Source: an uncultured Muribaculaceae bacterium (lineage in GTDB: Bacteria > Bacteroidota > Bacteroidia > Bacteroidales > Muribaculaceae). From it: a stretch of 64,000 bases of DNA. Under the pieces are notes generated by a model, which had not been told where the DNA came from, did not search any database, and saw nothing but the letters and a program-made list of their open reading frames with translations. A program made the translations under genes and the position numbers. This document shows, in pieces, positions 15,221-24,766 of the stretch (the stretch's first letter is position 1; each line of letters begins with the position of its first letter). Where the stretch lies: NCBI GenBank assembly GCA_910577585.1, contig CAJTNN010000011.1, positions 1 through 64,000 of the forward strand. Direction: 5' to 3'.

Positions 15221-16708
15221 TTACTTCTTGACGAGAGTTACGGTGTAGGGCACGTTAGAGAAGTCGAGTGTCACATCGTACTTGCCAGCCTCGCAGGGGA
15301 GGTTGCTGCCCTTATAGTATACGTTGTATACCTTGTTGCCGGTAGCGTCGTTGACAACCTGGCCGCCGAAGTCTACATCCCAAGCGCCGTTGGCGTTGAT
15401 CTTGAACTCAGAGCCGATCTGAACGTCGGTGGCAGTCCAAGTGCGGAAGTCCTTCGAGGGAGTCAGCTCAGTGGCAGTAGCCACATCCCAGCCATTGCCG
15501 TCGCCGATCACGCTCAGTGAGCGGATAGCATAGAGGCTATAGGTGAGTTGCACGAGGTTGATGTCGCACCAGTAGAGTGAGTTGCCCTTGTAGGGAGCGC
15601 GGATTGTGCTGCCCTCGCCGGTAGTCATCAGACCTGTCTGCAAGAAGCCGTTCTCATCGATTACGGGCTCTTCAGCGTCAGACTGCTTGAAGATGACGTC
15701 GCCATTCTTGTCGGGCTGTGCGGCGAGAGTGAGGAGCTGGTTGATGGCAGCTACACCGGTGTAGTTGATGTAGTTGTCAGTGTGCAGCTTCATCATGTTC
15801 TCAACCTTCACATTGCCTGAGAAGGGATAGAGCATCTCGAATGCGTAGCTTACGGTGTAAGAGTCGAGCTCCATGTTGATAGTCACGAAGACATCGCCGA
15901 AGATGGTCACAGGACCGGGAGCGTAGCCTACGCCGAGCTTACCGCTCATCTTATCCTCAGCGGGGAGACAGCCGAAGAGAGTGTCAGCGGCAGCGTCGCC
16001 TGTGGCCACAGCCGAGAGGGGAGCGATCATGAAGGTATAGTTAGCGTCGGCAGGAACCTCGAACTTCAGACCGAACTCGGGGTTGTCGTAGCCAGAGATG
16101 CCCTCGCCAGAAGTATTGTTCATCTTCATGGCTTTGTTCATCTGAGGTTTGCCGTTGGCGTCGCAGGGCACGATGTAGTAAGCATCCTCGATCACCTTGT
16201 CGGCGTTGAGGGTAGTCACCTTGAGAGTCTCAGTGCAGTAAGTGGCGTCGATGCCGCCCAGACGCATGCGGGTTGTGCCGAGCTCGGCATAAGCCACGAA
16301 GCGCACGGGCATCTCATAAGTGCCGGGGGCCTTGGTCTTCACGCTCTGGATAGCGCCGTTGAGCAGGTCGGGGTTGACGGTGACATTCTTGTCGTCGATG
16401 ACAGTAGCCACGGTAGCCACGTTGCTGAAGTTATTGTCGGCAGCCACCTGCATGTCGATGCTCAGAGTGTAGTTCTCGGGGAAGTCTACGAGCTGCTCGA
16501 TAGTGGCCACAGTCACAAACTTATTGGCCTCATTGGCCTCGACGAGGTTGAGGGGTTCGGTGACCTCAGCGAGGACGATGCCCGAATTCTCAAAGTAACC
16601 CTCAGGCTCGGGGTAGCTCTGTCCGGGAGGATTGGGGAGGTCGAAATCATCGCACGCCACCATCGCCATTGTCAGAGCGAGAGCCGATAAATATTTTATT
16701 GCTTTCAT
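15221..16708 (-). CDS. SusF/SusE-family outer-membrane glycan-binding lipoprotein
   Basis: This 495-residue protein has a lipoprotein signal (LALTMAMVACDDFDLPNPPG, lipidated Cys after VA). The N-terminal Ig-like domain shows the SusE/SusF pattern NSGIVLAEVTEPLNLVEA...NYTLSIDMQVAADNNFSNVATV. Further domains follow, and a last CBM-like module has SLSVIGDGNGWDVATATELTPSKDFRTWTATDVQIGSEFKINANGAWDVDFGG, matching the starch-binding modules of SusE/F and SusA-adjacent proteins. It is fourth in the susC-D-E-F order. It should sit on the cell surface and hold alpha-glucan near the SusCD porter. A stem-loop lies just upstream (16743-16782). Confidence 0.85.
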   Translation of the reverse strand: MKAIKYLSALALTMAMVACDDFDLPNPPGQSYPEPEGYFENSGIVLAEVTEPLNLVEANEANKFVTVATIEQLVDFPENYTLSIDMQVAADNNFSNVATVATVIDDKNVTVNPDLLNGAIQSVKTKAPGTYEMPVRFVAYAELGTTRMRLGGIDATYCTETLKVTTLNADKVIEDAYYIVPCDANGKPQMNKAMKMNNTSGEGISGYDNPEFGLKFEVPADANYTFMIAPLSAVATGDAAADTLFGCLPAEDKMSGKLGVGYAPGPVTIFGDVFVTINMELDSYTVSYAFEMLYPFSGNVKVENMMKLHTDNYINYTGVAAINQLLTLAAQPDKNGDVIFKQSDAEEPVIDENGFLQTGLMTTGEGSTIRAPYKGNSLYWCDINLVQLTYSLYAIRSLSVIGDGNGWDVATATELTPSKDFRTWTATDVQIGSEFKINANGAWDVDFGGQVVNDATGNKVYNVYYKGSNLPCEAGKYDVTLDFSNVPYTVTLVKK

Positions 16709-16742
16709 TTGGAAGTGATTCTTAAATTAGTCAGGAAGTGTC

Positions 16743-16782
16743 GGCGATGGGCTGTGGGCTTCCTTAGCCTAAGCCCATCGCC
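16743..16782 (-). promoter_or_regulatory. Intra-operon hairpin between susE-like and susF-like genes
   Basis: GGCGATGGGCT (16743-16753) and AGCCCATCGCC (16772-16782) form a perfect 11-bp stem, with a GGCT/AGCC inner pairing. It lies in the 105-nt gap between the two lipoprotein genes. It could be a partial terminator, an RNA-processing site or a stability element that tunes susF expression. Confidence 0.6.
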
Positions 16783-16813
16783 GGGCTTCATTGCATTAAT
16801 TGAATTCTTAAGA

Positions 16814-17830
16814 TCAATTGAATTCCGGATCGCGTCCTACGAATGTTACTTCGTGTTCACCCTCCTTGACATAGAGCTTGAGGTTGTTCTGGTCGACTAC
16901 GATAGTCACGAGCTGGGGCTCAGTGATGAACACACCCCAGTTGCCGAGACCAGTCACCATGTCGCCTGAGAAGCCGGCCTCATACTTGTCGGTGATGGGG
17001 AGACAGTAGAAGTCAGCCTCATTCGAGCCGAGCGAAGCGTCTACCACCCAACCGAGCAGGTCGGTGAAGAAGCGGAACTGAGCGCACTGGTCGACATTGT
17101 TCGGGTCAGAAGTAGCGGGATTTGCGGCGTCCTCCTTCGGGTTGAGCTGCATTACACCTACATAAAGCTTCTGGCCGATCATATCCTGGGGCTCGAAGAG
17201 AGCGAAGTTCTCTTTGTAGACATCGAAGTTGCCTACAGAGGGAGCCAGGAAGCCGTTGGCAGCACCGGTCTTGGGGTTAGTGTAGTCGCCGCACATGTAG
17301 ATCCAAGCCGGAGTCTTCTCAGCGTAGCGGATTTTCACCTTGTTGTAAGTCACTGCATTGCCGCTGACGATGCGTGAACCCTCGATGCCGGGGATTTCGC
17401 ATACAGCGCGGAAGTAGCACTTGAACTCCTGATTGGCATAACCCTTGGCATCGAAGTCCTCCTGGTTGGTCACACCGAGCAGGTTGTTGATAGCCACACC
17501 CAGCTCATAAGTCTTGATAGACATTGCAGCCGAAGTGGGGGTCTCATTGGGGAGTGCCACCCAATCCTCTTCAGGCGCGTCGGGGTTGAGAGCCACCAGC
17601 GCTGAATAGTTGCAGACGGCAGAATAGCCGTAGTCGGGCTGCGAGCAGAAGAGGTTGAAAGTCTCTGTGTCGGTCATCTCAGACGAGGTGAGGAACACCT
17701 GATTCTGGAGAGCCGGAGTATTGACGGTGAACGAAGTGGGTGCGTGATACTGCGGCTGATCCTCCTGCTTGCAGGAAGCGAGGCCGAGCACCAGAGTGAA
17801 CATCGTCAGTATAATTGATAGTTTTTTCAT
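16814..17830 (-). CDS. SusE-like outer-membrane lipoprotein
   Basis: This 338-residue protein has the lipoprotein signal MKKLSIILTMFTLVLGLASC and a KQEDQPQYH start to the mature form. The N-terminal domain has FTVNTPALQNQVFLTSSEMTDTETFNLFCSQPDYGYSAVCNYS, the SusE-type Ig fold pattern. The remainder is beta-rich (IYMCGDYTNPKTGAANGFLAPSVG; FYCLPITDKYEAGFSGDMVTG). It lies 21 nt after the susD stop and before the susF-like gene. By position and pattern it is a surface glycan-binding lipoprotein. Substrate is not determinable; the amylase-family enzymes nearby suggest alpha-glucans. Confidence 0.8.
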   Translation of the reverse strand: MKKLSIILTMFTLVLGLASCKQEDQPQYHAPTSFTVNTPALQNQVFLTSSEMTDTETFNLFCSQPDYGYSAVCNYSALVALNPDAPEEDWVALPNETPTSAAMSIKTYELGVAINNLLGVTNQEDFDAKGYANQEFKCYFRAVCEIPGIEGSRIVSGNAVTYNKVKIRYAEKTPAWIYMCGDYTNPKTGAANGFLAPSVGNFDVYKENFALFEPQDMIGQKLYVGVMQLNPKEDAANPATSDPNNVDQCAQFRFFTDLLGWVVDASLGSNEADFYCLPITDKYEAGFSGDMVTGLGNWGVFITEPQLVTIVVDQNNLKLYVKEGEHEVTFVGRDPEFN

Positions 17831-17851
17831 TTCTGTCTAAGAATTAACTGA

Positions 17852-19744
17852 TTAATAACCTGTGCACTGCTTGAGGCTTGAAGCTGTCAGAACGCTCAGC
17901 GGAATCGGGTAAGACTTGGTGTACTCGGGGAGGTTTGTGCCCGATGCTACGTTGCCCTTCCATTCCCAGGTGTAGTTGGTGCACCACTGGTTCCAGCGGA
18001 TAAGGTCGGTGCGGCGTACATTCTCGGTGTAGAGCTCGCGGGCGCGCTCGTCGCGCAGATCCTGCATAGAGAGCGAAGTCCAGGGAGAATAGTTGTCGCC
18101 CATAGCACGCTGGCGGATATAGTTGACATACTGCAGAGCCTCGCTCTGAGAGCCACCGCCGCCGTTGAGGATAGCCTCGGCAGCCATCAGGTAGACCTCA
18201 GCCAGACGGATAGCGGCGAAGTCGCCACCATACTCGGCAGTCATCGGGATTGCGGCGCTGGCGTCGTAGTTGATTGTGCCATCCTCGTTGAATACCCAGT
18301 TGGTGTACTTCATTGCGAGGTAGCCGTTGTTGCCCCAGTCATCGCCCACGAGCGAGGGGTTCTCAGCCACGAAACCGTGGGCAGAGGTCTGCCAGAATCT
18401 TACGCGAGAGTCATCGCTGTCAGACATCAGCACATCGTTCCAGTCAAACTTACGCACGAACGACTTGCGTGCCACCATACACTTCCAGCCCTCGGTAGCG
18501 TTGAACCATGTGCCTGAAACGTTGCCGGCGGCAGAGGGGTCGAACGAGTAAGCTACGTTAGCGATAAACTCGCTTACAGTCTTCTCCCAGTCAGCAGCCT
18601 CGTCATATTTCTTCTTAGCCTCAGTGAATGCATCGGCATCGGCCACATACTCATAGATATGCTGCACGCCGTCGGCATCGGTGAAGAGGAGCTCCTCGCC
18701 GGTCTTGTTGGCATAAGCGGCATCCTGAGTCGGGCAAGCCACGGTTACGTTCACACCGTTGGTGCCGTTCCAGGCAGCGATCATGAATGTAGCGCCGGCC
18801 CAAGAGGTCAGGTTGTTGACCCCGTCGCCCTTCGAAGCGGGGATAGTCCAGATAATCTCATTGACAGCGTTGGCGCCACCGATGGCATACTGGTCATTGT
18901 TGTAGCCGAACAGAGCCGAATAGCTGCGGGCCAGACCATTGCCGTAGTAGCCACCGTTGCCGAGGCGGTCGATGACAGCCTTAGAGTGCTCATAGCACTT
19001 GGCGTAGTCGGCAGTGCCTGAGAAGACCTCACCATTGAGGTAGATCTTGGCAAGCACAGACTCAGCCATGTCGAGACCTACGAAACCGTAGTTAGTAGCC
19101 ACAGGCGAAGCCTTCCAGGTAGCCACTACATCCTCGAGGTCCTCGGTCACCCAATTGTAGACCCATGCGCGGCCGGGCTGCGAAGGCTCGGCGCCGATGG
19201 GGGTAGTCTCGTCGGCAAACGGAGGATTCTCGTAGAACGACAGCATATAGTAGTAGCAAGCGCCACGCAGCGCGCGAGCCTGCAGGATATACTGCTGAGC
19301 CTTCTCAGAATTACCATCGGTGAAGGTGCCGTCGTTGCACTGCTGGATGAAAGAGTTGCAGAGCGCGATGTTGACGATCATACGCGAGTAGAAGCCGAAC
19401 ACGGCGGGCAGCGACGGAGTCGAGTAGCCGTAGTTGAGCTGGCCATATGTGTCAGGGTCCCAGAGCCAGCAAGCCTCATCGGTGGGGATCTCCTCAGCGG
19501 TGAACACCGCACGCTGGAAGGTAGCCATACCGCCGTCGTAGTTCATTACGGGCGAGCTGCCGTTGGCGCCGTATGTGGCAAACTGGAGATAGATGTCGGC
19601 GAAGACACGATCCATATCGTTGGCCACATCTGTGATGGTTGTGGGGTCGGTCGGCGTCTGGTTGAGGTCGTCAACGCAGGCGGAGAATCCGATAGACGAA
19701 GCGGCCACACCCAATGCCAAGAATGCTTTATTAATATTTTTCAT
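17852..19744 (-). CDS. SusD/RagB-family glycan-binding lipoprotein
   Basis: This 630-residue protein has a lipoprotein signal (ALGVAASSIGFSACVDDLNQTPTDP). SusD hallmarks are YLQFATYGANGSSPVMNYDGG, FYSRMIVNIALCNSFIQQC, ARALRGACYYYMLSFYENPPFADE, WVTEDLEDVVATW, AEVYLMAAEAILNGG, LQYVNYIRQRAMGDN, LRDERARELYTENVRRTDLIRWNQW and YPIPLSVLTASSLKQCTGY. It forms the lid over the SusC channel at the outer membrane and captures oligosaccharides for import. It starts 24 nt after the susC stop, so the two are cotranscribed. Confidence 0.95.
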   Translation of the reverse strand: MKNINKAFLALGVAASSIGFSACVDDLNQTPTDPTTITDVANDMDRVFADIYLQFATYGANGSSPVMNYDGGMATFQRAVFTAEEIPTDEACWLWDPDTYGQLNYGYSTPSLPAVFGFYSRMIVNIALCNSFIQQCNDGTFTDGNSEKAQQYILQARALRGACYYYMLSFYENPPFADETTPIGAEPSQPGRAWVYNWVTEDLEDVVATWKASPVATNYGFVGLDMAESVLAKIYLNGEVFSGTADYAKCYEHSKAVIDRLGNGGYYGNGLARSYSALFGYNNDQYAIGGANAVNEIIWTIPASKGDGVNNLTSWAGATFMIAAWNGTNGVNVTVACPTQDAAYANKTGEELLFTDADGVQHIYEYVADADAFTEAKKKYDEAADWEKTVSEFIANVAYSFDPSAAGNVSGTWFNATEGWKCMVARKSFVRKFDWNDVLMSDSDDSRVRFWQTSAHGFVAENPSLVGDDWGNNGYLAMKYTNWVFNEDGTINYDASAAIPMTAEYGGDFAAIRLAEVYLMAAEAILNGGGGSQSEALQYVNYIRQRAMGDNYSPWTSLSMQDLRDERARELYTENVRRTDLIRWNQWCTNYTWEWKGNVASGTNLPEYTKSYPIPLSVLTASSLKQCTGY

Positions 19745-19768
19745 ATATATCTATCTATGTTTGGGAGA

Positions 19769-22700
19769 TTAGAAAGTAGCCACGATGCCCAGCGAAGTAG
19801 TGATGGGGCGCGGATACGGGTTAGACTGCAGGCCGCTGAATTCCTCAGGATCGATGCCTGTGAACTTGGTGATCACGAAGGGGTTCTGCACAGCTGCGAA
19901 GAGACGCAGAGTGAGCTGGTTGTCGATGAGGTTGCGGAAAGTGTAGCCGAGAGTGATGTTGTCGCAGCGCAGGAACGAAGCGTTCTCAACGAAGTAGCTT
20001 GAGAGGGGGAGCAGCGTAGCGCTTGCAGAGTTCTCGAAGAGGGGGCGGTCAGCGAGCAGGTTGCCGAGCTGATACTGGGCAGCTGCCACGTTGTAGATAC
20101 GGCTGTTGTCGTAGGCGAGCTTATTGTAGACATAGTTGCCGAGAGAAGCACGCAGAGAGAAGCCGAGGTCCCAGTTCTTCCAAGAGAAGTTGTTGTTCCA
20201 GGTCAGAGTCACCTTCGGGTCGCGAGAGTGGTAAGCGATCTTGTCGCTCTCGTTGATGGTGCCGTCGCCGTTCTGGTCAACATACTGGTTCTCGATGGGG
20301 TTGCCATCGTTGTCGTACACCTGCTCATACACCATGAAAGTGTAGGCCGGGTAACCCACCATGTGGTAAGCGAGGTCGTAAGAACCTGTGCCGCCGGTAG
20401 AGATAGCCACAGTCGAAGTGCCGCCAGAGAGCTCAGTGATCTTATTCTTGTTCCAACCTACGTTGATGCTGGTGTTCCAAGTGAAGTCGTGAGTCACGAT
20501 GGGCTTAGCGCCTACAGTGACCTCGACACCGATGTTGTCCATAGCGCCGATGTTGTTCCACATCATGTTGGCAGTGTTGACAGAGCCAGTCGGCACGAAC
20601 GAGAGCAGGTCGGTAGTCTTACGCAGATACCAGTCGGCAGCGAGGGTGATACGGTTGTTGAGGAATCCCATGTCGATACCGACGTTCCAGGTGGTAGTGG
20701 TCTCCCACTTCAGGTCGGGGTTATAAGCGCCCGGGTAGAGGGGGTTGATCCAAGTTCCGCTGCCATCGGGGTTGAGGTAGTGGAAGCCGTTAGAGTAAGA
20801 GTCGGTGTAGACGGGGAGGTAGGGGAAGTACTGGTCCATCTCCTGCTGACCTGTCTGACCCCAGCCGAGACGCAGCTTGAAGTCGTTGAGCCAGCCCTGG
20901 GTGCGCTCCATGAACTTCATGTTGTTGATCTTCCAGCCGAGAGCCACAGCCGGGAAGAGACCCCAGCGGTTCTCCTTAGAGAAGCGAGAAGAACCGTCAC
21001 CACGGAGAGTGAAAGTCAGCAGGTAGGCGTCGTCGAAGATATAGTTGACACGACCGAAGAAAGATACGAGCTGGTTGTTGTTAGCCCAGCGCGACATCGG
21101 AGCGTCGTTGTAGGGTTTGCCTACGTGGTCGGCAGAAGCCGGGTTCTGTTCGAGAGTGTACTGGCCACCGTTGTAGATGTCAGTCCAGGTGTTGTTGTAG
21201 CCCAGAGTGTTGATGTAAGTCTGGCTACGGCCGTGGTAGTCGAAGTGCTGCCAGTCATAACCCACAGTCACGTCGAGGTCAGACTTAGCGGCCTCGAAAT
21301 ACTTCTTATAGTTGATATAGAAGTCGAGCAGGGTGTTGCGCTGCAGCTCATACCACTGGTAGTGAGTGCCTGCACCGTCGGTGTAGTTGCCGCGCCAAGC
21401 CATGATAGAGTTGGCCTGGGTGTCGGTCCATGAATTGTTCTTGGAAACCTGGTAACCGAGGTTGAGGTTGAAGTGGAGCTCAGGCACCCAGTAGAGGGCG
21501 TAGTCGAGCTGGAGGTTGCCGACACTTGAGAAAGTCTCGCCGATAGCCTTCTGGTCCATCAGTTCCTGCACGGGGTTCTGCGAAGCGTTGGTTTCGGGCG
21601 AACCTGTAGAGGTGATGATGTTGTAGTAGCCGTTAAACATGGTCTGCGCGCTGCGAGAGCCGTCGGCGCCCACAGTGGGATAGTTGCGGTAGACCGGGTA
21701 GAGCGGGCACATGCCCACAGCGGTGCCCATTACGCCGGCAGCGTTGCCGGTGCGCACGTAAGAACCGCTTGCGTTAGCGTTGACAGAAAGAGTATTGTTG
21801 AAGAACTTCGGGCTCAGGTTGAAGCCTACAGTAGTACGCTGCATTGAAGAGGTCTTCATGATACCCTGGTTGTCGGTCCATGAAGCGTTGACGCGGTAGG
21901 GGAGGAAACCGGCAGTACCGCCCACGCTCAGAGAGTAGTCCTGAGAGAAAGATGTGCGGAGCACTTCCTTCTGCCAGTCAGTGTCGTAGCCTGCGCCACC
22001 GTTGTCGGCAAGAGCGAGCACCTGGTCAACCTGCTGGTTGGCGGCGTCGTTGCCATACTTGCGGTAGATGTCGGTGATCTGGCTTGCATTCATCATGTCG
22101 AGAGTCTTGCGGGCTGTGTTGACATGGAAGTTGGCAGCGAAGTTCACCTGCGGGCGACCGCTCTGACCCTTCTTGGTGGTGATGATGATCACACCGTTAG
22201 ATGCGCGCGAACCGTAGATGGCGGTAGCCGAGGCATCCTTAAGGATGGTCATTGACTCGATGTTCTGCGGGTTGAGCATTGTCAGGGCGTTGGTGCCGCC
22301 GGCATTGTCCTGGTTGGTCTGGGGCACACCGTCGATGACGATGAGCGGGTTGTTGGAAGCAGAGAGTGAGGAACCGCCACGGATACGGATAGTAGCGTTG
22401 CCTGTGGGGTCACCACCCGAAGTTGTAACCACCACGCCCGGGCTTGCACCTACGAGGAGGTCCTGGGCAGAGGTAGAGATACCGGCGTCGATGTCGTCAG
22501 GAGTCACCACAGCCACAGAGCCGGTAGCGTCAGACTTCTTGACCGAGCCGTAACCGATTACGACGGTCTCATTCAGAGTAGTGGCATTCTCCTTCATCTC
22601 GATGTTGATTTCGGTTCTGCCATTCACGGGCACATCCATGGGATCATATCCCACGTAGCTTACGACGAGCGTTGCGTTGGGTTCAACGTTCAGCTCAAAG

Positions 22701-22897
22701 TTGCCGTCGATGTCGGCAGCTGTGCCGTTGGAGGTACCTTTTTGCATGATTGTGGCGCCAATCAGCGGGTCGCCATACTCATCAATAACCGTGCCTCGAA
22801 CGGTGATTTTTTGAGCTAAAGCGGGAAACGCCAGGACCATCACCATAGCGATGGTGACCCAGAATTTCCGATTCAGATGAAAACTGTAGTTTTTCAT
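19769..22897 (-). CDS. SusC/RagA-family TonB-dependent oligosaccharide transporter
   Basis: This 1042-residue protein has a signal peptide (WVTIAMVMVLAFPALAQ), then a carboxypeptidase-D-regulatory-like domain (TVIDEYGDPLIGATIMQKGT...DGNFELNVEPNATLVVSYVGY), the TonB-box-like region NETVVIGYGSVKKSDATG, and the plug (LLVGASPGVVVTTSGGDPTGNATIRIRGGSS, NNPLIVIDGVPQ, ILKDASATAIYGSRASNGVIIITTKKG). A 22-strand-type barrel ends at TSLGIVATF. It imports oligosaccharides across the outer membrane with SusD using TonB energy. It is the first gene of the operon. No SusR-like or hybrid two-component regulator is present in this window. Confidence 0.95.
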   Translation of the reverse strand: MKNYSFHLNRKFWVTIAMVMVLAFPALAQKITVRGTVIDEYGDPLIGATIMQKGTSNGTAADIDGNFELNVEPNATLVVSYVGYDPMDVPVNGRTEINIEMKENATTLNETVVIGYGSVKKSDATGSVAVVTPDDIDAGISTSAQDLLVGASPGVVVTTSGGDPTGNATIRIRGGSSLSASNNPLIVIDGVPQTNQDNAGGTNALTMLNPQNIESMTILKDASATAIYGSRASNGVIIITTKKGQSGRPQVNFAANFHVNTARKTLDMMNASQITDIYRKYGNDAANQQVDQVLALADNGGAGYDTDWQKEVLRTSFSQDYSLSVGGTAGFLPYRVNASWTDNQGIMKTSSMQRTTVGFNLSPKFFNNTLSVNANASGSYVRTGNAAGVMGTAVGMCPLYPVYRNYPTVGADGSRSAQTMFNGYYNIITSTGSPETNASQNPVQELMDQKAIGETFSSVGNLQLDYALYWVPELHFNLNLGYQVSKNNSWTDTQANSIMAWRGNYTDGAGTHYQWYELQRNTLLDFYINYKKYFEAAKSDLDVTVGYDWQHFDYHGRSQTYINTLGYNNTWTDIYNGGQYTLEQNPASADHVGKPYNDAPMSRWANNNQLVSFFGRVNYIFDDAYLLTFTLRGDGSSRFSKENRWGLFPAVALGWKINNMKFMERTQGWLNDFKLRLGWGQTGQQEMDQYFPYLPVYTDSYSNGFHYLNPDGSGTWINPLYPGAYNPDLKWETTTTWNVGIDMGFLNNRITLAADWYLRKTTDLLSFVPTGSVNTANMMWNNIGAMDNIGVEVTVGAKPIVTHDFTWNTSINVGWNKNKITELSGGTSTVAISTGGTGSYDLAYHMVGYPAYTFMVYEQVYDNDGNPIENQYVDQNGDGTINESDKIAYHSRDPKVTLTWNNNFSWKNWDLGFSLRASLGNYVYNKLAYDNSRIYNVAAAQYQLGNLLADRPLFENSASATLLPLSSYFVENASFLRCDNITLGYTFRNLIDNQLTLRLFAAVQNPFVITKFTGIDPEEFSGLQSNPYPRPITTSLGIVATF

Positions 22898-23472
22898 GCA
22901 GGAATTAATTTAGTTCTACATTGTTGATTATTGTTGTTTATTCTCTCTCTGCTCAGGTGGCCCGGAGGGCTCTTCGGGCATGTGCCGGCGTATAGGCGCA
23001 ATCGACCCGGCGGACCGGAAGGCAGCTCTTAGGCGCAGAGGTGTGCGCGCATGAGGTGCATCGGGCCGCCGGCGCATATCGGCCGGGCCGTTTTGGGTTA
23101 CAAGGTGTCATGCTGGATGAGTTCTCCTGGCGGGTGATGATGTTAAATTTTTCCGAAGACTTCTTTGCATGATTTGTCCTCCGGCGAGATGTGGGGGAGG
23201 GTGGTTGATGCCAGCCGCCACGGCGTCAGCGTGACGTTTCGCCTCAAATGAGTGCAAATCAAGCTCTTAAGTCAGATTTTAAGGTTATGCCTCCACAAAT
23301 GGATGCAAAGCCAGTGCAAATGTAACTAAAAAAAAGAATTTTAAAGAATTTTTTACACAATTTTTTTGACTTCTTCCCCATATTTAACATCCAAGGCCTC
23401 TACATCTTAAAATATCCGAAGAGGCAGCATGGGGCATGAATCGGGCATTCCGCAGCCTCATGGCGAGGGTGG
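22898..23472 (-). promoter_or_regulatory. Gene-free region upstream of susC with a candidate promoter
   Basis: No gene is seen in these 575 bp. On the minus strand TACATTTG at 23324-23317 fits the -7 consensus, with only a weak TTCTTT-like -33 element about 20 bp further upstream. If used, the susC leader would be about 410 nt. The GC-rich part (22960-23110) could be structured. Nothing more specific is supported. Confidence 0.35.
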
Positions 23473-24759
23473 TCATCGACGCCATGCGGCGCGGATGCGC
23501 CCTGTGATTGAATGGCAATTGAGCAGGATGATGATGATGGTCAGGCCGGCTATGAGCAGCAGCGTCCAGCCCAGACCGGAGGGTGTGGCTCCGAGCGACT
23601 CGAGCGGCGTGAGATATTGCCAGCGCAGCAGCAGGATGCAGCCGGTGGCCAGCACTGCCGCCGAAATGGCCAGCACGGCTGTCAGTCGCCAGAATGGACG
23701 CGCCACCACGTAAGGCTGATATCCAAGCATCAGCAGCGAATGGATCTTCTGGCGATTCTTCTCCATCAGCAACGACATGCTCAGCACCATGATAAGGATG
23801 GCCAGCAGCGTGATGACTCCACCCACGCCCATTACGATGCCGGTGACCACTCGCAGCAGGTAGGTGGCCCCCGCCGCGCTCTTGTCGCCCGCCACCTCCA
23901 GCCCATGGGCCTTCAGATACTTCCCGATGGCCGCGTCGCCCGGCGAATTCACATCCACTATCAGGCGCGACGGCGCGGGATGCGACGCTTTGCCCGAACC
24001 GCGCTGCGCCGCCTCGGATGCACCCTGAGCCGCCGGTGATGCAGAGGCAGATTCCGGGGCCGGACCGGAGGCAAGTATAGAGTTCATATAGTCGAGAAAA
24101 TTCTGGGGCACGAGGATAGTGTTGAAGCGATTAGAATATCCCGCCACGCGCCCGTACATCTGCACACGCCGCGAGCCGTCGTCAGACGACAGGGTCAGTC
24201 TCAACGGTATGCCGCTGATAAGATTTTCAGACAATTGCGGCAGCCCCGCGGCCGAAGCGAATCCGAAATTATAGAGCGCCAGATAGTCTTTGGATATGAT
24301 GACAGGCACACTCTCGGCCCCCTCATGCCATGAGAAATCGCTCTCAGGGATATCAAGGAAATCATCAGGCACAGCCTCGAAGAACATCGCTGTGCTCATT
24401 GAGCGCCCCTGCTCCCCTTCGGCCGGCGCTTGAAGCGCCACCGACGCATGCACATTGAAATCAGCGCGCGAGAACTCACCCACACGCTCCACCCACGGCT
24501 GCGCCTGCAGGTCAGCGATGTCAGAATCAGAGAATGTGCTTGCGCCCCCGCCTAAGGTGTTGGCTGCGCCGATGACCTTGTTGACGGCCAGATAATCTGA
24601 CTTCAGGAAAGAATCCTTCTGTTGCCAAATCGAGCGGGCATCGAGATAGAACTGAAGTCCGGCGCCGATGATGGCCAGACCGATGAGGTTGCTCGCCAGG
24701 CACCCTGCCAGACGGGATAGAGATGTATTCTTGCGCAGTAGTCTGAAAATAAGATTCAT
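23473..24759 (-). CDS. FtsX/MacB-like ABC transporter permease
   Basis: The preferred start is ATG 24759 (MNLIFRLLRKNTSLSRLAGC), 7 nt after the ATPase stop; ATG 24780 is possible. The 428-residue protein has an N-terminal transmembrane helix (LIGLAIIGAGLQFYLDA) and a large extracytoplasmic domain of about 250 residues. Three C-terminal transmembrane helices follow (VVTGIVMGVGGVITLLAILIM; LTAVLAISAAVLATGCILLL; LGWTLLLIAGLTIIIILLN), the FtsX-type layout. An Ala/Ser/Pro-rich stretch (GPAPESASASPAAQGASEAA) interrupts the outer domain. With the ATPase and lipoprotein genes it forms a three-gene operon. The substrate is unknown: lipoprotein trafficking, a mechanotransmission role or peptide export would all fit. 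Confidence 0.75.
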   Translation of the reverse strand: MNLIFRLLRKNTSLSRLAGCLASNLIGLAIIGAGLQFYLDARSIWQQKDSFLKSDYLAVNKVIGAANTLGGGASTFSDSDIADLQAQPWVERVGEFSRADFNVHASVALQAPAEGEQGRSMSTAMFFEAVPDDFLDIPESDFSWHEGAESVPVIISKDYLALYNFGFASAAGLPQLSENLISGIPLRLTLSSDDGSRRVQMYGRVAGYSNRFNTILVPQNFLDYMNSILASGPAPESASASPAAQGASEAAQRGSGKASHPAPSRLIVDVNSPGDAAIGKYLKAHGLEVAGDKSAAGATYLLRVVTGIVMGVGGVITLLAILIMVLSMSLLMEKNRQKIHSLLMLGYQPYVVARPFWRLTAVLAISAAVLATGCILLLRWQYLTPLESLGATPSGLGWTLLLIAGLTIIIILLNCHSITGRIRAAWRR

Positions 24760-24766
24760 AGATGTA

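Noticed and set aside
20228..21433. A 401-codon open frame antisense to susC
   Set aside because: Its translation has no family resemblance and it lies entirely inside a convincing SusC gene; GC-rich codon bias opens the opposite frame.
22898..23472. A riboswitch or small RNA in the susC leader
   Set aside because: The region is long and GC-rich in part, but I could not find a convincing conserved stem or promoter-terminator pair.
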